Part shown: piece after piece, positions 1 to 9,002 of the stretch | Position numbering within the stretch: position 1 is the first letter of the stretch | Layout: each line of letters begins with the position of its first letter | Assembly: GCF_003261575.2 (NCBI RefSeq) | Contig: NZ_CP036175.1 | Coordinates: forward strand, 2,356,001 to 2,420,000 | Direction of reading: 5' to 3' | DNA from: Klebsiella huaxiensis | GTDB taxonomy: Bacteria; Pseudomonadota; Gammaproteobacteria; Enterobacterales; Enterobacteriaceae | Length of the DNA stretch: 64,000 bases | Translations under genes and position numbers: made by a program | Notes under the pieces: generated by a model | The model's input: the letters and a program-made list of their open reading frames with translations, nothing else | Database searches by the model: none | Told to the model about the DNA's origin: nothing

Positions 1-439
1 CGATGGAATAATAAGTTTTGCTGTAGATTTCTTTATCGCCAGCCCAGGCGTGAATGGTCATGCCGTTCTCGTGCAGCGGCAGGTTATCGCTACGAAAACG
101 CATACCGTCATCCTGCGGAAAATCGACCTCATGCTGCCCTTGCGCCAGCAGTAGACGTCCGCGCTCTTCAACGTCGCGGATAAATGCCGGAATTGCGTCA
201 ATGTCGACCGTATCAGGCTGATTGCCTGCCAGTCCCATAATGATGGCAATATCTGTGTGGTGGCCTTTGCCGGTTAATGACAGTGAGCCGTAGACGTCAA
301 CCGCCACGCGCGTCACTTCATTAAGCAATCCCTTTTCGACCAGGTCATCGACGAACTGTTTACCGGCCTTCATCGGCCCTACAGTATGGGAAGATGAGGG
401 ACCGATCCCCACCTTGAACATGTCGAATATACTAATCAC
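1..439 (-). CDS. sdaA: L-serine dehydratase SdaA, N-terminal part (cut by window edge)
   Basis: The enzyme deaminates L-serine to pyruvate and ammonia in the cytoplasm using a 4Fe-4S cluster. The reverse strand opens with VISIFDMFKVGIGPSSSHT, the hallmark N-terminus of the family, and continues collinear with E. coli SdaA for about 146 residues before leaving the window. The start is GTG at 439, preceded by AGGAG with 7 bases of spacing; E. coli SdaA also begins with this Val-coded start. The cluster-binding cysteines of the C-terminal domain are outside the window, so completeness cannot be judged. Confidence 0.95.
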   Translation of the reverse strand, partial: MISIFDMFKVGIGPSSSHTVGPMKAGKQFVDDLVEKGLLNEVTRVAVDVYGSLSLTGKGHHTDIAIIMGLAGNQPDTVDIDAIPAFIRDVEERGRLLLAQGQHEVDFPQDDGMRFRSDNLPLHENGMTIHAWAGDKEIYSKTYYSI

Positions 440-597
440 GATAACACTCCTGACAGGGTTACCGCGGGTGCGGTAACGATGTAATAACTGCGCATAGTGT
501 AAGAGGGAACCGTGCCATCAGCTTAAGTATTCACATGAATTAAACTAATGGATAACCGAGAATTTACTAATGCTGAGAACGAGTCCTTTATTAAGTA

Positions 598-731
598 TAT
601 ACCCTGAATAATACGAGTTGCAGGACAAGGCACTCGTGCCTTGAACAGCGCTTGCGCTGGCCCCGAAGGGGCGAGGCCGAAGGCCGAGTAACAAAGCCAA
701 CGCGCCTGCAGCTTGAAGTATGACGGGTATA
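598..731. repeat. ERIC-like element with four tandem hairpins in its core
   Basis: The ends are imperfect inverted copies of each other (tataccc...gagttgcagg and cctgcagcttgaagtatgacg then ggtata), matching the termini of ERIC elements. The core differs from the usual ERIC centre. It holds four consecutive perfect hairpins: 627-642 (aaggcac/gtgcctt), 646-659 (cagcgc/gcgctg), 661-671 (cccc-gaa-gggg) and 675-685 (ggcc-gaa-ggcc). It lies between the divergent ends of sdaA (start) and nudL (3' end), so a transcript reading out of nudL would fold strongly here. No coding capacity was seen in 440-732. Confidence 0.7.
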
Positions 732-732
732 G

Positions 733-1311
733 TTAAGGACGGGAGCCTATCTGTAGCGCCAGTTCACGAATAATGCCCGCGGTCATGCCCCAGACAAAAT
801 AATGCTGATACCACGATAGCCAGACGCGATGTGAATTACCGCGCCGATGAATGTCCAGCGGGTGATAGCGCCCGAGTCGCAGCGCCTCAGCCAGCGGCAT
901 TTCGAAGACCGCCGCGACTTCATCCTGACTGGCATGATAGTGCAGATTAGGCGGGATAATCCCGACCACCGGCGTCACCTGAAAACCGGTGACGCTATCA
1001 ACTGGCGGAAGAACACCAATAATTTCAACAGATTCCGGTGGGATCGCTACCTCCTCCTGCGCTTCGCGCAGCGCGGCGGCAATAAGCGTGGCATCGCTGT
1101 TATCCACCGCGCCGCCTGGGAAAGCGACCTGTCCGGCATGTTTACGCATTAGCGGCGAGCGTTGGGTCAGCAACAGCCCCGGCTGCTGACGGCGAACAAT
1201 TGGCACCAAAACTGCAGCCTGGCGCTGGTTGAGCGCATTGGCTGCGGGCTGTGGTCGCAGAAGCTGAAAACGAGAAAGAAAATCGTCAAGGTCGAGGGCG
1301 CTGTCCGCCAT
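733..1311 (-). CDS. nudL: Nudix hydrolase NudL, probable CoA pyrophosphatase
   Basis: 192 residues, the same length as E. coli NudL (YeaB). The Nudix box runs from about residue 66 to 90: GGAVDN, then an REAQEE core (R82, E83, E86, E87) that binds the metal. The family hydrolyses coenzyme A and derivatives to phosphopantetheine and 3',5'-ADP; the peroxisomal/bacterial CoA-type signature precedes the box (LLTQRS..RKHAGQVAFPGG). It starts 3 bases after the pabB stop, so the two are very likely cotranscribed. The substrate is inferred from homology, not visible directly. Confidence 0.93.
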   Translation of the reverse strand: MADSALDLDDFLSRFQLLRPQPAANALNQRQAAVLVPIVRRQQPGLLLTQRSPLMRKHAGQVAFPGGAVDNSDATLIAAALREAQEEVAIPPESVEIIGVLPPVDSVTGFQVTPVVGIIPPNLHYHASQDEVAAVFEMPLAEALRLGRYHPLDIHRRGNSHRVWLSWYQHYFVWGMTAGIIRELALQIGSRP

Positions 1312-1314
1312 GTT

Positions 1315-2682
1315 CTAGCTCTCCAGTTGATGCAGGATACGATTAACTTTATCAAAAGTTTCCTGATATTCCGCCGCTTCTTCACTATCGGCCACAATGC
1401 CGCCACCGGCGGAGCAGAAAAGCTGCCCCTGCCAGGCAGTGATCGTGCGGATGGCGATGCTGGTATCCATATTGCCGCAGAAGCTGATATAGCCGATGCT
1501 CCCGCACCACGCGTTGCGCCTTTGCGGCTCCAGTTCATCGATAATTTCCATCGCTCTGACCTTCGGCGCACCGGTAATTGAGCCGCCGGGAAACGCTGCA
1601 CGCAGCAGGTCGGTAGCGTGAAGATGAGCGGGCAATCTGGCGGTAATAGTGCTCACCAGATGATGTACGGCAGGGAACGGCTCAACGACGAACAGTTCGG
1701 GGACGCGAACGCTACCGGGTACGGCAACCCGGCCAATATCGTTGCGCATTAAATCGACGATCATCAGGTTTTCAGCGCGGTCTTTCGGCGAGTTCGCCAG
1801 CATTTTCGCCTGCTGCGCATCCAGCTCGGGATCGGACAGTCTTGGCAAGGTGCCTTTAATCGGTCGGGTCTGGATTTCACTTTGATGTAGCTGAATAAAG
1901 CGCTCGGGCGACAGGCTCAATATTGCCCCTTCAGGCAGGCGGATAAAGGCGCTGAACGGTGCGCGATTTGCGTGGTTAAGCTGGCAGAAAGCTTGCCATT
2001 CATTCCCGCGATAGCTGGCCCTGAAGCGCTGCGCCAGGTTGACCTGATAGCAGTCGCCGCTGTGTAGGTAAGCCTGAATCTGGCGAAATTTTTTGCCGTA
2101 CTCCTCGCGGCTCATATTTGAGCGCCACGGCGAAGTCAGTTCAAAAGGCTCAACGACCGGGGCTGACTGCGCCTCCAGCCACGCAAGGCAGCGCTGTGGA
2201 TCGTCATAGCTGATTAACGACACTTCCTGGCGCTGATTGTCGACAATCAATGCCCAGTCATAGATCCCCACCGCCATATCGGCCTGGGCGATATCCGCAT
2301 CCGCCTGTGACGGTAGCGTTTCAAAACGCCGCCCAAGATCGTAGCCGAACAGCCCCAGCGCGCCGCCAAGAAACGGCAGATGCGGGTGAGCTTGCGGTTG
2401 CAGATTATGCTTCACCAGTTGTTGATGCACGAGCGCGAGCGGATCGGCGCTTGACGTTGTGGTCGCTTCGCCCTCGCTTATGACGGTAGTTTGACCGCGG
2501 GTCACCAGCGTTGCGCACGGCTGAGCGACAATAACGTCAAACCGACTATGTGCATGATTGGCAAAACCGGAGTGCAGCAGCATTGCCCAGGGTTGTGAAC
2601 TTAATGGGTTAAAATAGTGTTCAGCGGCATCCGGACGCCAGGGCAGGGAAATAATCGCGGGGGACAACATCGTCTTCTTCAA
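1315..2682 (-). CDS. pabB: Aminodeoxychorismate synthase component I
   Basis: PabB adds ammonia (from PabA) to chorismate, giving 4-amino-4-deoxychorismate for folate synthesis. At 455 residues it is close to the 453 of E. coli. The chorismate-binding C-terminal half has PIKGTLPR with the catalytic lysine, DLMRNDIGRVA, and the GGSITGAPKVRAMEII block. The N-terminal part (about residues 1-200) is the anthranilate-synthase-I N-domain that houses the tryptophan site in E. coli PabB. It is followed by nudL on the same strand and is divergent from yoaH. Confidence 0.96.
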   Translation of the reverse strand: MKKTMLSPAIISLPWRPDAAEHYFNPLSSQPWAMLLHSGFANHAHSRFDVIVAQPCATLVTRGQTTVISEGEATTTSSADPLALVHQQLVKHNLQPQAHPHLPFLGGALGLFGYDLGRRFETLPSQADADIAQADMAVGIYDWALIVDNQRQEVSLISYDDPQRCLAWLEAQSAPVVEPFELTSPWRSNMSREEYGKKFRQIQAYLHSGDCYQVNLAQRFRASYRGNEWQAFCQLNHANRAPFSAFIRLPEGAILSLSPERFIQLHQSEIQTRPIKGTLPRLSDPELDAQQAKMLANSPKDRAENLMIVDLMRNDIGRVAVPGSVRVPELFVVEPFPAVHHLVSTITARLPAHLHATDLLRAAFPGGSITGAPKVRAMEIIDELEPQRRNAWCGSIGYISFCGNMDTSIAIRTITAWQGQLFCSAGGGIVADSEEAAEYQETFDKVNRILHQLES

Positions 2683-2760
2683 TCCTGATCGTGACCGCCT
2701 GCTGGTATACTAGAGGACGGCGTGAAATAATTACGCCCCACAATGTAGCAGGAGTGAGTG

Positions 2761-2940
2761 ATGTTTGCAGGTTTACCTTCGCTGAGCCACGAGCAACAGC
2801 AAAAAGCAGTAGAACGAATTCAGGAACTGATGTCGCAGGGCATGAGCAGCGGCGAGGCTATCTCTTTAGTGGCTAACGAAGTGCGCGCCTCGCATACCGG
2901 CGATCGGATTGTGGCGCGCTTTGAGGATGAAGACGAGTAA
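2761..2940 (+). CDS. yoaH: Small conserved protein YoaH (UPF0181)
   Basis: 59 residues, collinear with E. coli YoaH through its signature [14 protein letters not shown] and the acidic end RFEDEDE. The start chosen is ATG at 2761 with AGGAG at 2750-2754; an in-frame GTG at 2758 would add one residue but is too close to the ribosome site. The protein is predicted helical and cytoplasmic. No function is established for the family. It is divergent from pabB and convergent with the accessory lyase gene that follows. Confidence 0.93.
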
Positions 2941-2992
2941 GCTAATACCGTCATTCGTATCATGCCACCTTCCTTAGGCAGAAGGCGGAAAG

Positions 2993-4987
2993 TCAATTTA
3001 TGACATCAGGTAGCCGTTCGGGATCGTCGTGTAGCGTTATCTGCGCCATGCTTTCGCCACGCCAGTAGGTGAGCTGTGTGCTAATAGTCGTGTGGTTCAC
3101 GCTGACCTCGGTTAGCGGCGCAGACTTCGTCAGGTCCCACAGACAGACAAATCTCGCCTGCGGCAGATGGTTGCGTAACACCAGATAACTGAGATTGCTT
3201 ACCGCCGGGTTATCCGGTGCCAACCCTTGCCACAGCTCACCGTCACCCGCCAGCCACAGTGCTACCGTATCGCCGTCACGGGCAAAATGGCGTGGCTGAC
3301 AGCCGTGCAGCGGCGTCATGGTGGAACCTTCCATATTACGCAGCGGCCCGCTGAGCGAGAAGGGCTGCGGCGTGCCGCTCTGGTCCAGCGCCTGTGCCGC
3401 CAGATGTAGCGTCCAGTCGAGCTGCTGGCGATGCGGGTTCTCCACCGTCGACAGGTCGATCAGCACATCGTCCAGCCACAGTAAGCGGCGGCGAAAGCGT
3501 ACCTCGCGCCAGGCATCAACATCCCATTCGACCCGCGAATGGCTGTTCAGCTCAGGTGGCGGTTTGCTCCAGTCTACTTCGCTGTCCAGCCAGAGATAAT
3601 CCTCTCCCATATGCCAGCCCAGCACATCCGGGTTAGCCGGAGGTTGGTTGGTCTGATTGACCGTCAGCGTGTTATGGGTAGCACTATTCTTGTAATAGTC
3701 ATAGTGCATTTTGGCGCCGTAGCCCGTGGTGCCCAAATCCGGTAACAACCAGCCATTACGCTGCCACAGCATCAGCCCAAGCCTGTCGTAGTGATCATGC
3801 TCGCCGCCCCATGGACTATGTTTAATCAATAGCGCCTGATGCTGTGGTCGTCGCCACAGGGTGATGCCCGCGCCCGGCGCAAAGAGAGATTGTTGCGGGA
3901 TAAGTTCCTCAGTCGTCTCCGGTAGCGGCTGGTCGCGCCATAGCAGCGTTTCGCGCTCGTCAGGCTCCGCATCGGTAAACTGCAACACCGCGGCGTATTG
4001 CGGGTCGTGCCAGATAAACCAGGCAAATTCGTACAGATCCCGGTGATGCAGTTTCTCCTGTCCGGCAAGGCAGTCATTCAGCCGTGGGAAGGTACCATCC
4101 GGCAACAGCAATGAGAGGGGAAACTTCAGCATCGGCTGATACCACGGGCCATCAATCAGGCTCCAACGGGTGCCGCGCGCCAGCTTCTCAAAGGCAAAGA
4201 ACCCTTGCAGCGCGTAATAGTGGTAATGCACCGACCCCTCAAACCACAGGCCTTCCGCCAGCAGCCCATGCTCGAGTTGCCAGCGCAGGCCGTAGGGTTG
4301 GTTAACGGCAAACTCCAGTAGATCGTCATCTTCAAGGACAAAACCCAGCACGCCGAGCGCAGCGCTGATTTTCACCTCGTGATTATGAATTTGCGGGCTG
4401 CGATGCTCGCGCAAAAACGTCGCCGCGCAGCGCAGCAGATTTTGGCTGATGTGCTGCTGTTCGGCGGGTGTTAAACCGTCGCGAATAAAGTCGTAGCCCA
4501 GCGCCATCTCCAGAATGCAGTTTGCTTCACACAGCGTTTGGGCGTTCATTTTCCCCGGACCGTTGTTGGGGATATCGCCGTGGACTTCATAGGCGGGGTA
4601 CACGTCTGCATACCCCATCAGTAACGTGCGGACTTTATCGCGATACACCGTTTCGCGGGTCAACTGCCACAGCAGCCCCAACTGCTGACAGGCGCTGGCG
4701 TTGCGTCCGTTCATCTCCCGCCACCAGGCTCCGTCCCACGGCTCGCCGCTAAAAACTTCGCCGTCAACCGGGCAGGCGTGCTGATGAGAGGAGTCTGCCT
4801 GCCAGGTGAGCCGCACCCCATGGTGCGGGCAAAAATAGTAGAGATTCCAGCTCGCGATCCCGGTTTGTGGGATGCACACGGCGGCGTCGAGCATCGGTTG
4901 TGCATTCTTCACGAGCTGTTCAATCAGGCCGTTATTGCCGGCTGCACGTCTGGCAATGTCGGGCCATAGCCCAGAAAATTGTTTCAT
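2993..4987 (-). CDS. Heparinase II/III-family polysaccharide lyase, cytoplasmic
   Basis: 664 residues with no signal peptide, so probably cytoplasmic. An alpha/alpha-toroid-like N-terminal half (about 1-340) carries HNHE at 201-204 (Asn202, His203), followed by VHYHYYALQGF at about 253-263 with Tyr257/Tyr258. The heparinase II/III beta-sandwich half begins near 365, with GGEHDHYDRLG (His397, His399) and KNSATHNTLTVN near 433-444. These Asn-His, Tyr and His positions are those used in PL15/PL17-type oligoalginate lyases and heparinase II relatives, which cleave by beta-elimination next to a uronate. It shares one base with the stop of the upstream alginate-lyase-family gene (TGATG), so translation is coupled. 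The substrate (alginate, glycosaminoglycan or other uronate polymer) is not decided by sequence. Confidence 0.82.
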   Translation of the reverse strand: MKQFSGLWPDIARRAAGNNGLIEQLVKNAQPMLDAAVCIPQTGIASWNLYYFCPHHGVRLTWQADSSHQHACPVDGEVFSGEPWDGAWWREMNGRNASACQQLGLLWQLTRETVYRDKVRTLLMGYADVYPAYEVHGDIPNNGPGKMNAQTLCEANCILEMALGYDFIRDGLTPAEQQHISQNLLRCAATFLREHRSPQIHNHEVKISAALGVLGFVLEDDDLLEFAVNQPYGLRWQLEHGLLAEGLWFEGSVHYHYYALQGFFAFEKLARGTRWSLIDGPWYQPMLKFPLSLLLPDGTFPRLNDCLAGQEKLHHRDLYEFAWFIWHDPQYAAVLQFTDAEPDERETLLWRDQPLPETTEELIPQQSLFAPGAGITLWRRPQHQALLIKHSPWGGEHDHYDRLGLMLWQRNGWLLPDLGTTGYGAKMHYDYYKNSATHNTLTVNQTNQPPANPDVLGWHMGEDYLWLDSEVDWSKPPPELNSHSRVEWDVDAWREVRFRRRLLWLDDVLIDLSTVENPHRQQLDWTLHLAAQALDQSGTPQPFSLSGPLRNMEGSTMTPLHGCQPRHFARDGDTVALWLAGDGELWQGLAPDNPAVSNLSYLVLRNHLPQARFVCLWDLTKSAPLTEVSVNHTTISTQLTYWRGESMAQITLHDDPERLPDVIN

Positions 4988-6225
4988 CAGTGGTTATCCT
5001 TGACCTCTGCTGACGCGGGAAGCGGGGCGATGAGTGTGGTGATATCGTCAGGGTATTTCGCGCGCAACCACTGGGCTTTTTCGCGGAACAACTTGTCATC
5101 CGGCCAGGCGTGGGCAGCGGTCGCAATATTACGCAGCGCTTTCTTATCGTCCATTTTGTCGAGGTCTTTCCACGGCCATGGCGTATCGCTGTTAATAAAT
5201 CCAGCGACATACTGATAGCCCTTGCGCAGACTATGGTCGTCGAGGGTGAAGTTCCAGATATCAACGCCCGCTTTCTCACCCAGACGTCCCAGGCGGTTGT
5301 AGGCTTCGAGGTTGAAGTTGCTGTAGTGCCACGGACGGGTACGCTCAAGCTCCGCCATCTGACGCCCTTCAACGTCAAACTGTCCGGCAATGCGCCGCAG
5401 CTGCGTGATAGTTAAACGCTTTTTCGCCTCATCGGTTTTGCCGCTGAATAGGGCAAACGTAGCGGCCTGCATGTCAAACCAGGTGCCGTGGTTGTTATGC
5501 CAATTCTCTTCTTCAAAACCGTTCTGGCTGGTGGTCATCCAGTGATAAAACTTGCCGAACCACTGCTTAAGCTCAGCCACCTCGGTCTCGCTTAATGCGC
5601 CGGAGGATTGTAACACCGCGATAGCGTCAACCACCTCAACCAGCGCCCGGCTGTCGATGATACCGATGCCGCGTCCGGTATTAATGCCAGGGATCGCCTG
5701 CGCGTATTGCAGGTTTGGCGTCATGCGAGTTTCCGGGTTAAGGAACCAGCTTTTAATCTGCTCGGCAGCTTTCTGCGCATAGCGATTATCCTCAGAGAAA
5801 TACCACGCCAGCGCCAGCGTGGACACATCGTTACTCATCTTCACCAACCGGTTTTTGTCGGTGGCATCGCTGTTGGCGTCCGGGTTGGTTTGCCCATCTT
5901 TGCGAATGTACGGCAGTCCGTCTTTCGTGTTCGGGTCTGGCCACCAGTACGGTGGGAAACTGTAATAGTCGTGCTTGTTGCCGCTGGCGGCGACCAGCGT
6001 TTTATCCATCACCGAAAACAACGGGTGTTTTAATGCGAGATCCGCTTTTTTTAACAGCGCGCTTTGTGCCTGGACAAATAACGGGTCTTTGGCGGCGATT
6101 TGCTGGCGGCTGAAGGCCAAATCTTTGCCATCAAGCGTATAAGGCTCGGCGGCGTACAGCGATGTGCTTAAACCAGAACAAAGCAGCGCAATGCCGAATA
6201 TTCCCTGGAGAGGTATTGAGTTCAT
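4987..6225 (-). CDS. Alginate-lyase-family protein, exported (periplasmic)
   Basis: 412 residues. Residues 1-25 form a classic Sec signal (hydrophobic IFGIALLCSG, then SLYA-AEP). The mature part matches the alginate lyase superfamily (PL5-like alpha-barrel), with YYSFPPYWWPDP near 90, RGIGIIDSR near 195 and the family block WHNNHGTWFD near 240-250, whose Asn-Asn-His is the expected catalytic element. It probably cuts a uronate polymer or oligomer in the periplasm before import by the divergent ABC system. It is the first gene of the leftward arm, overlapping the heparinase-family gene by one base. It is clearly paralogous to the protein at 10949-12094, which has no signal peptide. Confidence 0.82.
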   Translation of the reverse strand: MNSIPLQGIFGIALLCSGLSTSLYAAEPYTLDGKDLAFSRQQIAAKDPLFVQAQSALLKKADLALKHPLFSVMDKTLVAASGNKHDYYSFPPYWWPDPNTKDGLPYIRKDGQTNPDANSDATDKNRLVKMSNDVSTLALAWYFSEDNRYAQKAAEQIKSWFLNPETRMTPNLQYAQAIPGINTGRGIGIIDSRALVEVVDAIAVLQSSGALSETEVAELKQWFGKFYHWMTTSQNGFEEENWHNNHGTWFDMQAATFALFSGKTDEAKKRLTITQLRRIAGQFDVEGRQMAELERTRPWHYSNFNLEAYNRLGRLGEKAGVDIWNFTLDDHSLRKGYQYVAGFINSDTPWPWKDLDKMDDKKALRNIATAAHAWPDDKLFREKAQWLRAKYPDDITTLIAPLPASAEVKDNH

Positions 6226-6750
6226 CGTGATAACCCTTCTGCAAATAAGAGAAAAGATAACAACAGAATTATACCTGCCACGTATTTAAGAGGCATAAGA
6301 GACAGGCGGTTTAATTAAAAATAATGTGTTTATGAAAGCGATGCCGTGCAGTGTAAAAGACAAAGTGATTTTTTTTGTGATGAGTATCAAGCTTATCGCC
6401 ATGGATAAAAAATGACGAATTTAATGCAAGGTGAGTCACAGAATTAAGCGTTTTTCTATTTTTGTTTAAAATTTTAACGAAATTGGTAAAAATGCAATGC
6501 ATTGATTTTAATGAGATAAAATATAATGTCACTTTTTGTGTCACGTTTGTGTGTGACCTGCTTCAATTTTTTGATTTTTGAAATACGATTTCTTTTTTGT
6601 GTGGTTGTATTGGGAAATATATTTCTATTTAATGATCGTAAATATTTTTACGCATATTGAATTAATATCGAAATGATTTTTATCTTTCTCTGAAAATGCA
6701 CTTTTGCGAATTTAATTACCTTTGTGCCCAACAATAAAGGATATGCAATC
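6226..6750. other. AT-rich divergent control region of the lyase/ABC island
   Basis: 525 bases without a convincing gene. The segment is markedly more AT-rich than the flanking genes and must hold the promoters of both arms. Visible elements are a 12-base palindrome ttaaaattttaa (6466-6477), a CRP-like tgtga-N6-tcaat (6552-6567), and inverted repeats at 6580-6592, 6614-6625 and 6637-6652. An open frame of 77 codons on the reverse strand (6311-6544) has no ribosome site or gene-like composition. Confidence 0.6.
6580..6652. promoter_or_regulatory. Cluster of three palindromes, candidate operators
   Basis: GAAAT-acg-ATTTC spans 6580-6592 and GAAAT-at-ATTTC spans 6614-6625, with centres about 33 bases apart, roughly three helical turns. 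CGTAAA-tatt-TTTACG follows at 6637-6652. The first two share arms and resemble the general TGAAA...TTTCA form of IclR/KdgR-type operators. The cluster lies 100-170 bases upstream of the ABC binding-protein start. No regulator gene is present in the island, so any regulator acts from elsewhere. Assignment to a particular protein is speculative. Confidence 0.35.
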
Positions 6751-8040
6751 ATGTCTGCGAATAAATTACGTTCTTTGTTACTTCTTTCCGCTCTGGGACT
6801 GGGCGTCGGGCAGAGTTACGCCGCCACGACCCTTAACGTTTGGATCCGTGCAAGTAACGACTCGAAAAATATCTACAAACAAGAGGCGGAAAAGTTTGAA
6901 GAAAAAACCGGCATCAAAATCGAATACTTCAATGCGACCACCGATTTTGAACAGCGCCTGGCGCGTGCAACGGCAGGTAACGCTTTACCGGATCTGATCT
7001 TTAATGATGCGGCGTCGCTGGGACAATTTATCCAGCTGGGCATTGCCGACGAAATCGATCCTAAAGCGATAAATGGCGGCGATCAGCTGTACCAGACCGC
7101 GTGGGACAGTACCCGTTACATCGATGGCAAATACTACGGCGTGCCGACCTCCGCCCAGACCTTTGCGCTGTTCGTCCGGAAAGACTGGCGTGAAAAATTG
7201 GGCTTACCGCTGCCGAAAAGCTGGGATGACATCCAGACGCTGGCGAAAGCATTCACGACGCAAGACCCCGATTGCAACGGTAAAAATGACACTTACGGCT
7301 TTATCGTTCCTGCATCAACGACCCGAGGCTACGCCAGCTGGTTTATGAGCAGTTTTATCTGGCAGGCCGGTGGTGATTTCGTCAAAGAAAACGGCGGTAA
7401 GTTCAGCGCCACGCTGAATACCCCGGAAGTGGCTCAGGCGCTGACCTTTATGCGCACCATGATGTGTGAAAAAGTGACTCAGCCGGGCGCCATTAACGCG
7501 ACCACCGCCGATGTTATCCCATCCTTCCGTTCCGGTCAGAGCGGGATGTTCTTTAGTGGCCCGTACCATATTGCGCTGTTTGATAAAGATCCTGGCAAAG
7601 ATAACTTTGAAGTTGTCCCGGTTGTCGGGCCAAAAGGTGAGGCCACTCTCGCCGAAGGAACCACGGTCTTTATGATGAAGAGCAGTAAGCAAAAAGAGGC
7701 CGCGCGTAAGTTCGTCGAATTTATGATTTCGCCAGAAGGCCAGGAAATTGGCATGGGTAAAGGCAGCAAACATATCCCGGTTGTGCGTCTGCCGGTGAAC
7801 AAGAATGTGGATGTCAAAGCCGTCTATCAGGACGCGCGCTGGGAGACCTTCGCCAAACTTTATAACGAACAGGGCCGCTATGTACCGCAGATCCCTAACT
7901 GGACGCCGGTACGCCAGGTTGCCGCCGATGGCTTTAACCGAATCTTTGCTGATTGCAACAGTGACATGACGGCTGAGCTGAAGCTAATTGATGGCAAGGT
8001 GAACGCCGAGCTGGAAAAACAAAATGTGCTGGCAAAGTGA
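6751..8040 (+). CDS. ABC transporter extracellular sugar-binding protein
   Basis: 429 residues of the family-1 (MalE/UgpB-like) solute-binding fold. The chosen ATG at 6751 has AAAGG 10 bases upstream and gives an ideal signal peptide, MSANKLRSLLLLSALGLGVG then QSYA-ATTLNV, cleaved near residue 24. A GTG at 6724 would add nine residues in front of the signal and is less likely. The mature protein starts with TLNVWIRASND and contains ALPDLIFNDA and a C-terminal WTPVRQVAADGFNR hinge segment. It is the first gene of the rightward arm and should deliver an oligosaccharide to the two permeases that follow. The ligand is unknown. Confidence 0.9.
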   Translation: MSANKLRSLLLLSALGLGVGQSYAATTLNVWIRASNDSKNIYKQEAEKFEEKTGIKIEYFNATTDFEQRLARATAGNALPDLIFNDAASLGQFIQLGIADEIDPKAINGGDQLYQTAWDSTRYIDGKYYGVPTSAQTFALFVRKDWREKLGLPLPKSWDDIQTLAKAFTTQDPDCNGKNDTYGFIVPASTTRGYASWFMSSFIWQAGGDFVKENGGKFSATLNTPEVAQALTFMRTMMCEKVTQPGAINATTADVIPSFRSGQSGMFFSGPYHIALFDKDPGKDNFEVVPVVGPKGEATLAEGTTVFMMKSSKQKEAARKFVEFMISPEGQEIGMGKGSKHIPVVRLPVNKNVDVKAVYQDARWETFAKLYNEQGRYVPQIPNWTPVRQVAADGFNRIFADCNSDMTAELKLIDGKVNAELEKQNVLAK

Positions 8041-8051
8041 GGAATTGAGTT

Positions 8052-8993
8052 ATGACGCTGCATGAGACGAAGTCCGGGCCGCTAAAGCAAACCGCTTCGC
8101 CTGACGCCGCCGGGTGGCTGACGTCAAAACGCAAGCGGGCGCTGATCCCGTGGCTGTTTCTGGCCCCCGCGCTGATTATTTTTAGCTGGTTTAAGTTCAT
8201 CCCGATGATTCAGGGTCTGGTGATGAGCTTCTACAAGGTCAACTTTAATCAGCCCAATGAGTGGGTGGGGTTTGCCAACTTCACCCGCGCCTTCGCCGAC
8301 GTGGAGCTACATGCGGCGGTGGTCAATACGCTGCTGTACGTGGTGGTCACCATGTTCGCCGCCGCAATACTCGCGTTCTTCCTTGCCATGCTGCTGGAAG
8401 GCCCGGCGCGCCACCTGCGCTTTATCCGTACCGCTATCTTCTTACCGGCGGTGACCAGCGCGGCGATTGTCGCGGAAATGTGGCGCATCCTGTTCAACCC
8501 TACGCCAAACGGCGTGGTGAACCACATCCTGAGCTGGTTTGGTGTCGCCGACCAGGGGTTCCTTGCCAGTTCTGACCAGGCGCTCGGTGTCATCATGCTG
8601 CTGCATATCTGGAAAGCGGTGCCCTATAACATGGTGATTTTTATCGCCGGTCTGGCGGGCATCAGTCGTGATCTGTACGACGCCTCAAACGTTGACGGTG
8701 CGAACTGGTGGAACCGCCTGCGCTACGTCACGCTGCCGGGCATGATCCCAGCGCTGTCGGTGGTGCTGATGCTCTCCTTTATTCGTGGTTTCCGCGTGTT
8801 TGCCGAAGTGTACGCCACCACCGGCGGCGGGCCGTCAAACTCTACGGAAATGGTGATGACCCACATCTATAAACTGGGTTTCGAGCAGTTTGACTATGGC
8901 TACGCCTCGGCGGTGTCGTTCCTGCTGTTCACCTTTACGGTGCTGTTAACCATCTGTCATCTGACGCTGAAAAAACGTATCGCACGTTACTAA
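8052..8993 (+). CDS. ABC sugar transporter permease (MalF-type)
   Basis: 313 residues with a hydrophilic N-terminus of about 35 residues and six predicted membrane helices. The cytoplasmic EAA loop is visible as LYDASNVDGANWWNRLRYVT followed by LPGMIPAL, the site that docks the ATPase. The start ATG lies 11 bases after the binding-protein stop with GGAATTGAG upstream. With the next gene it forms the membrane channel of a CUT1-type carbohydrate importer. Confidence 0.9.
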   Translation: MTLHETKSGPLKQTASPDAAGWLTSKRKRALIPWLFLAPALIIFSWFKFIPMIQGLVMSFYKVNFNQPNEWVGFANFTRAFADVELHAAVVNTLLYVVVTMFAAAILAFFLAMLLEGPARHLRFIRTAIFLPAVTSAAIVAEMWRILFNPTPNGVVNHILSWFGVADQGFLASSDQALGVIMLLHIWKAVPYNMVIFIAGLAGISRDLYDASNVDGANWWNRLRYVTLPGMIPALSVVLMLSFIRGFRVFAEVYATTGGGPSNSTEMVMTHIYKLGFEQFDYGYASAVSFLLFTFTVLLTICHLTLKKRIARY

Positions 8994-9002
8994 GGAGCCG
9001 TG

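Noticed and set aside
6311..6544. 77-codon reverse-strand frame upstream of the ABC binding-protein gene
   Set aside because: It lies in AT-rich promoter sequence, begins with GTG without a ribosome site, and shows no gene-like composition.
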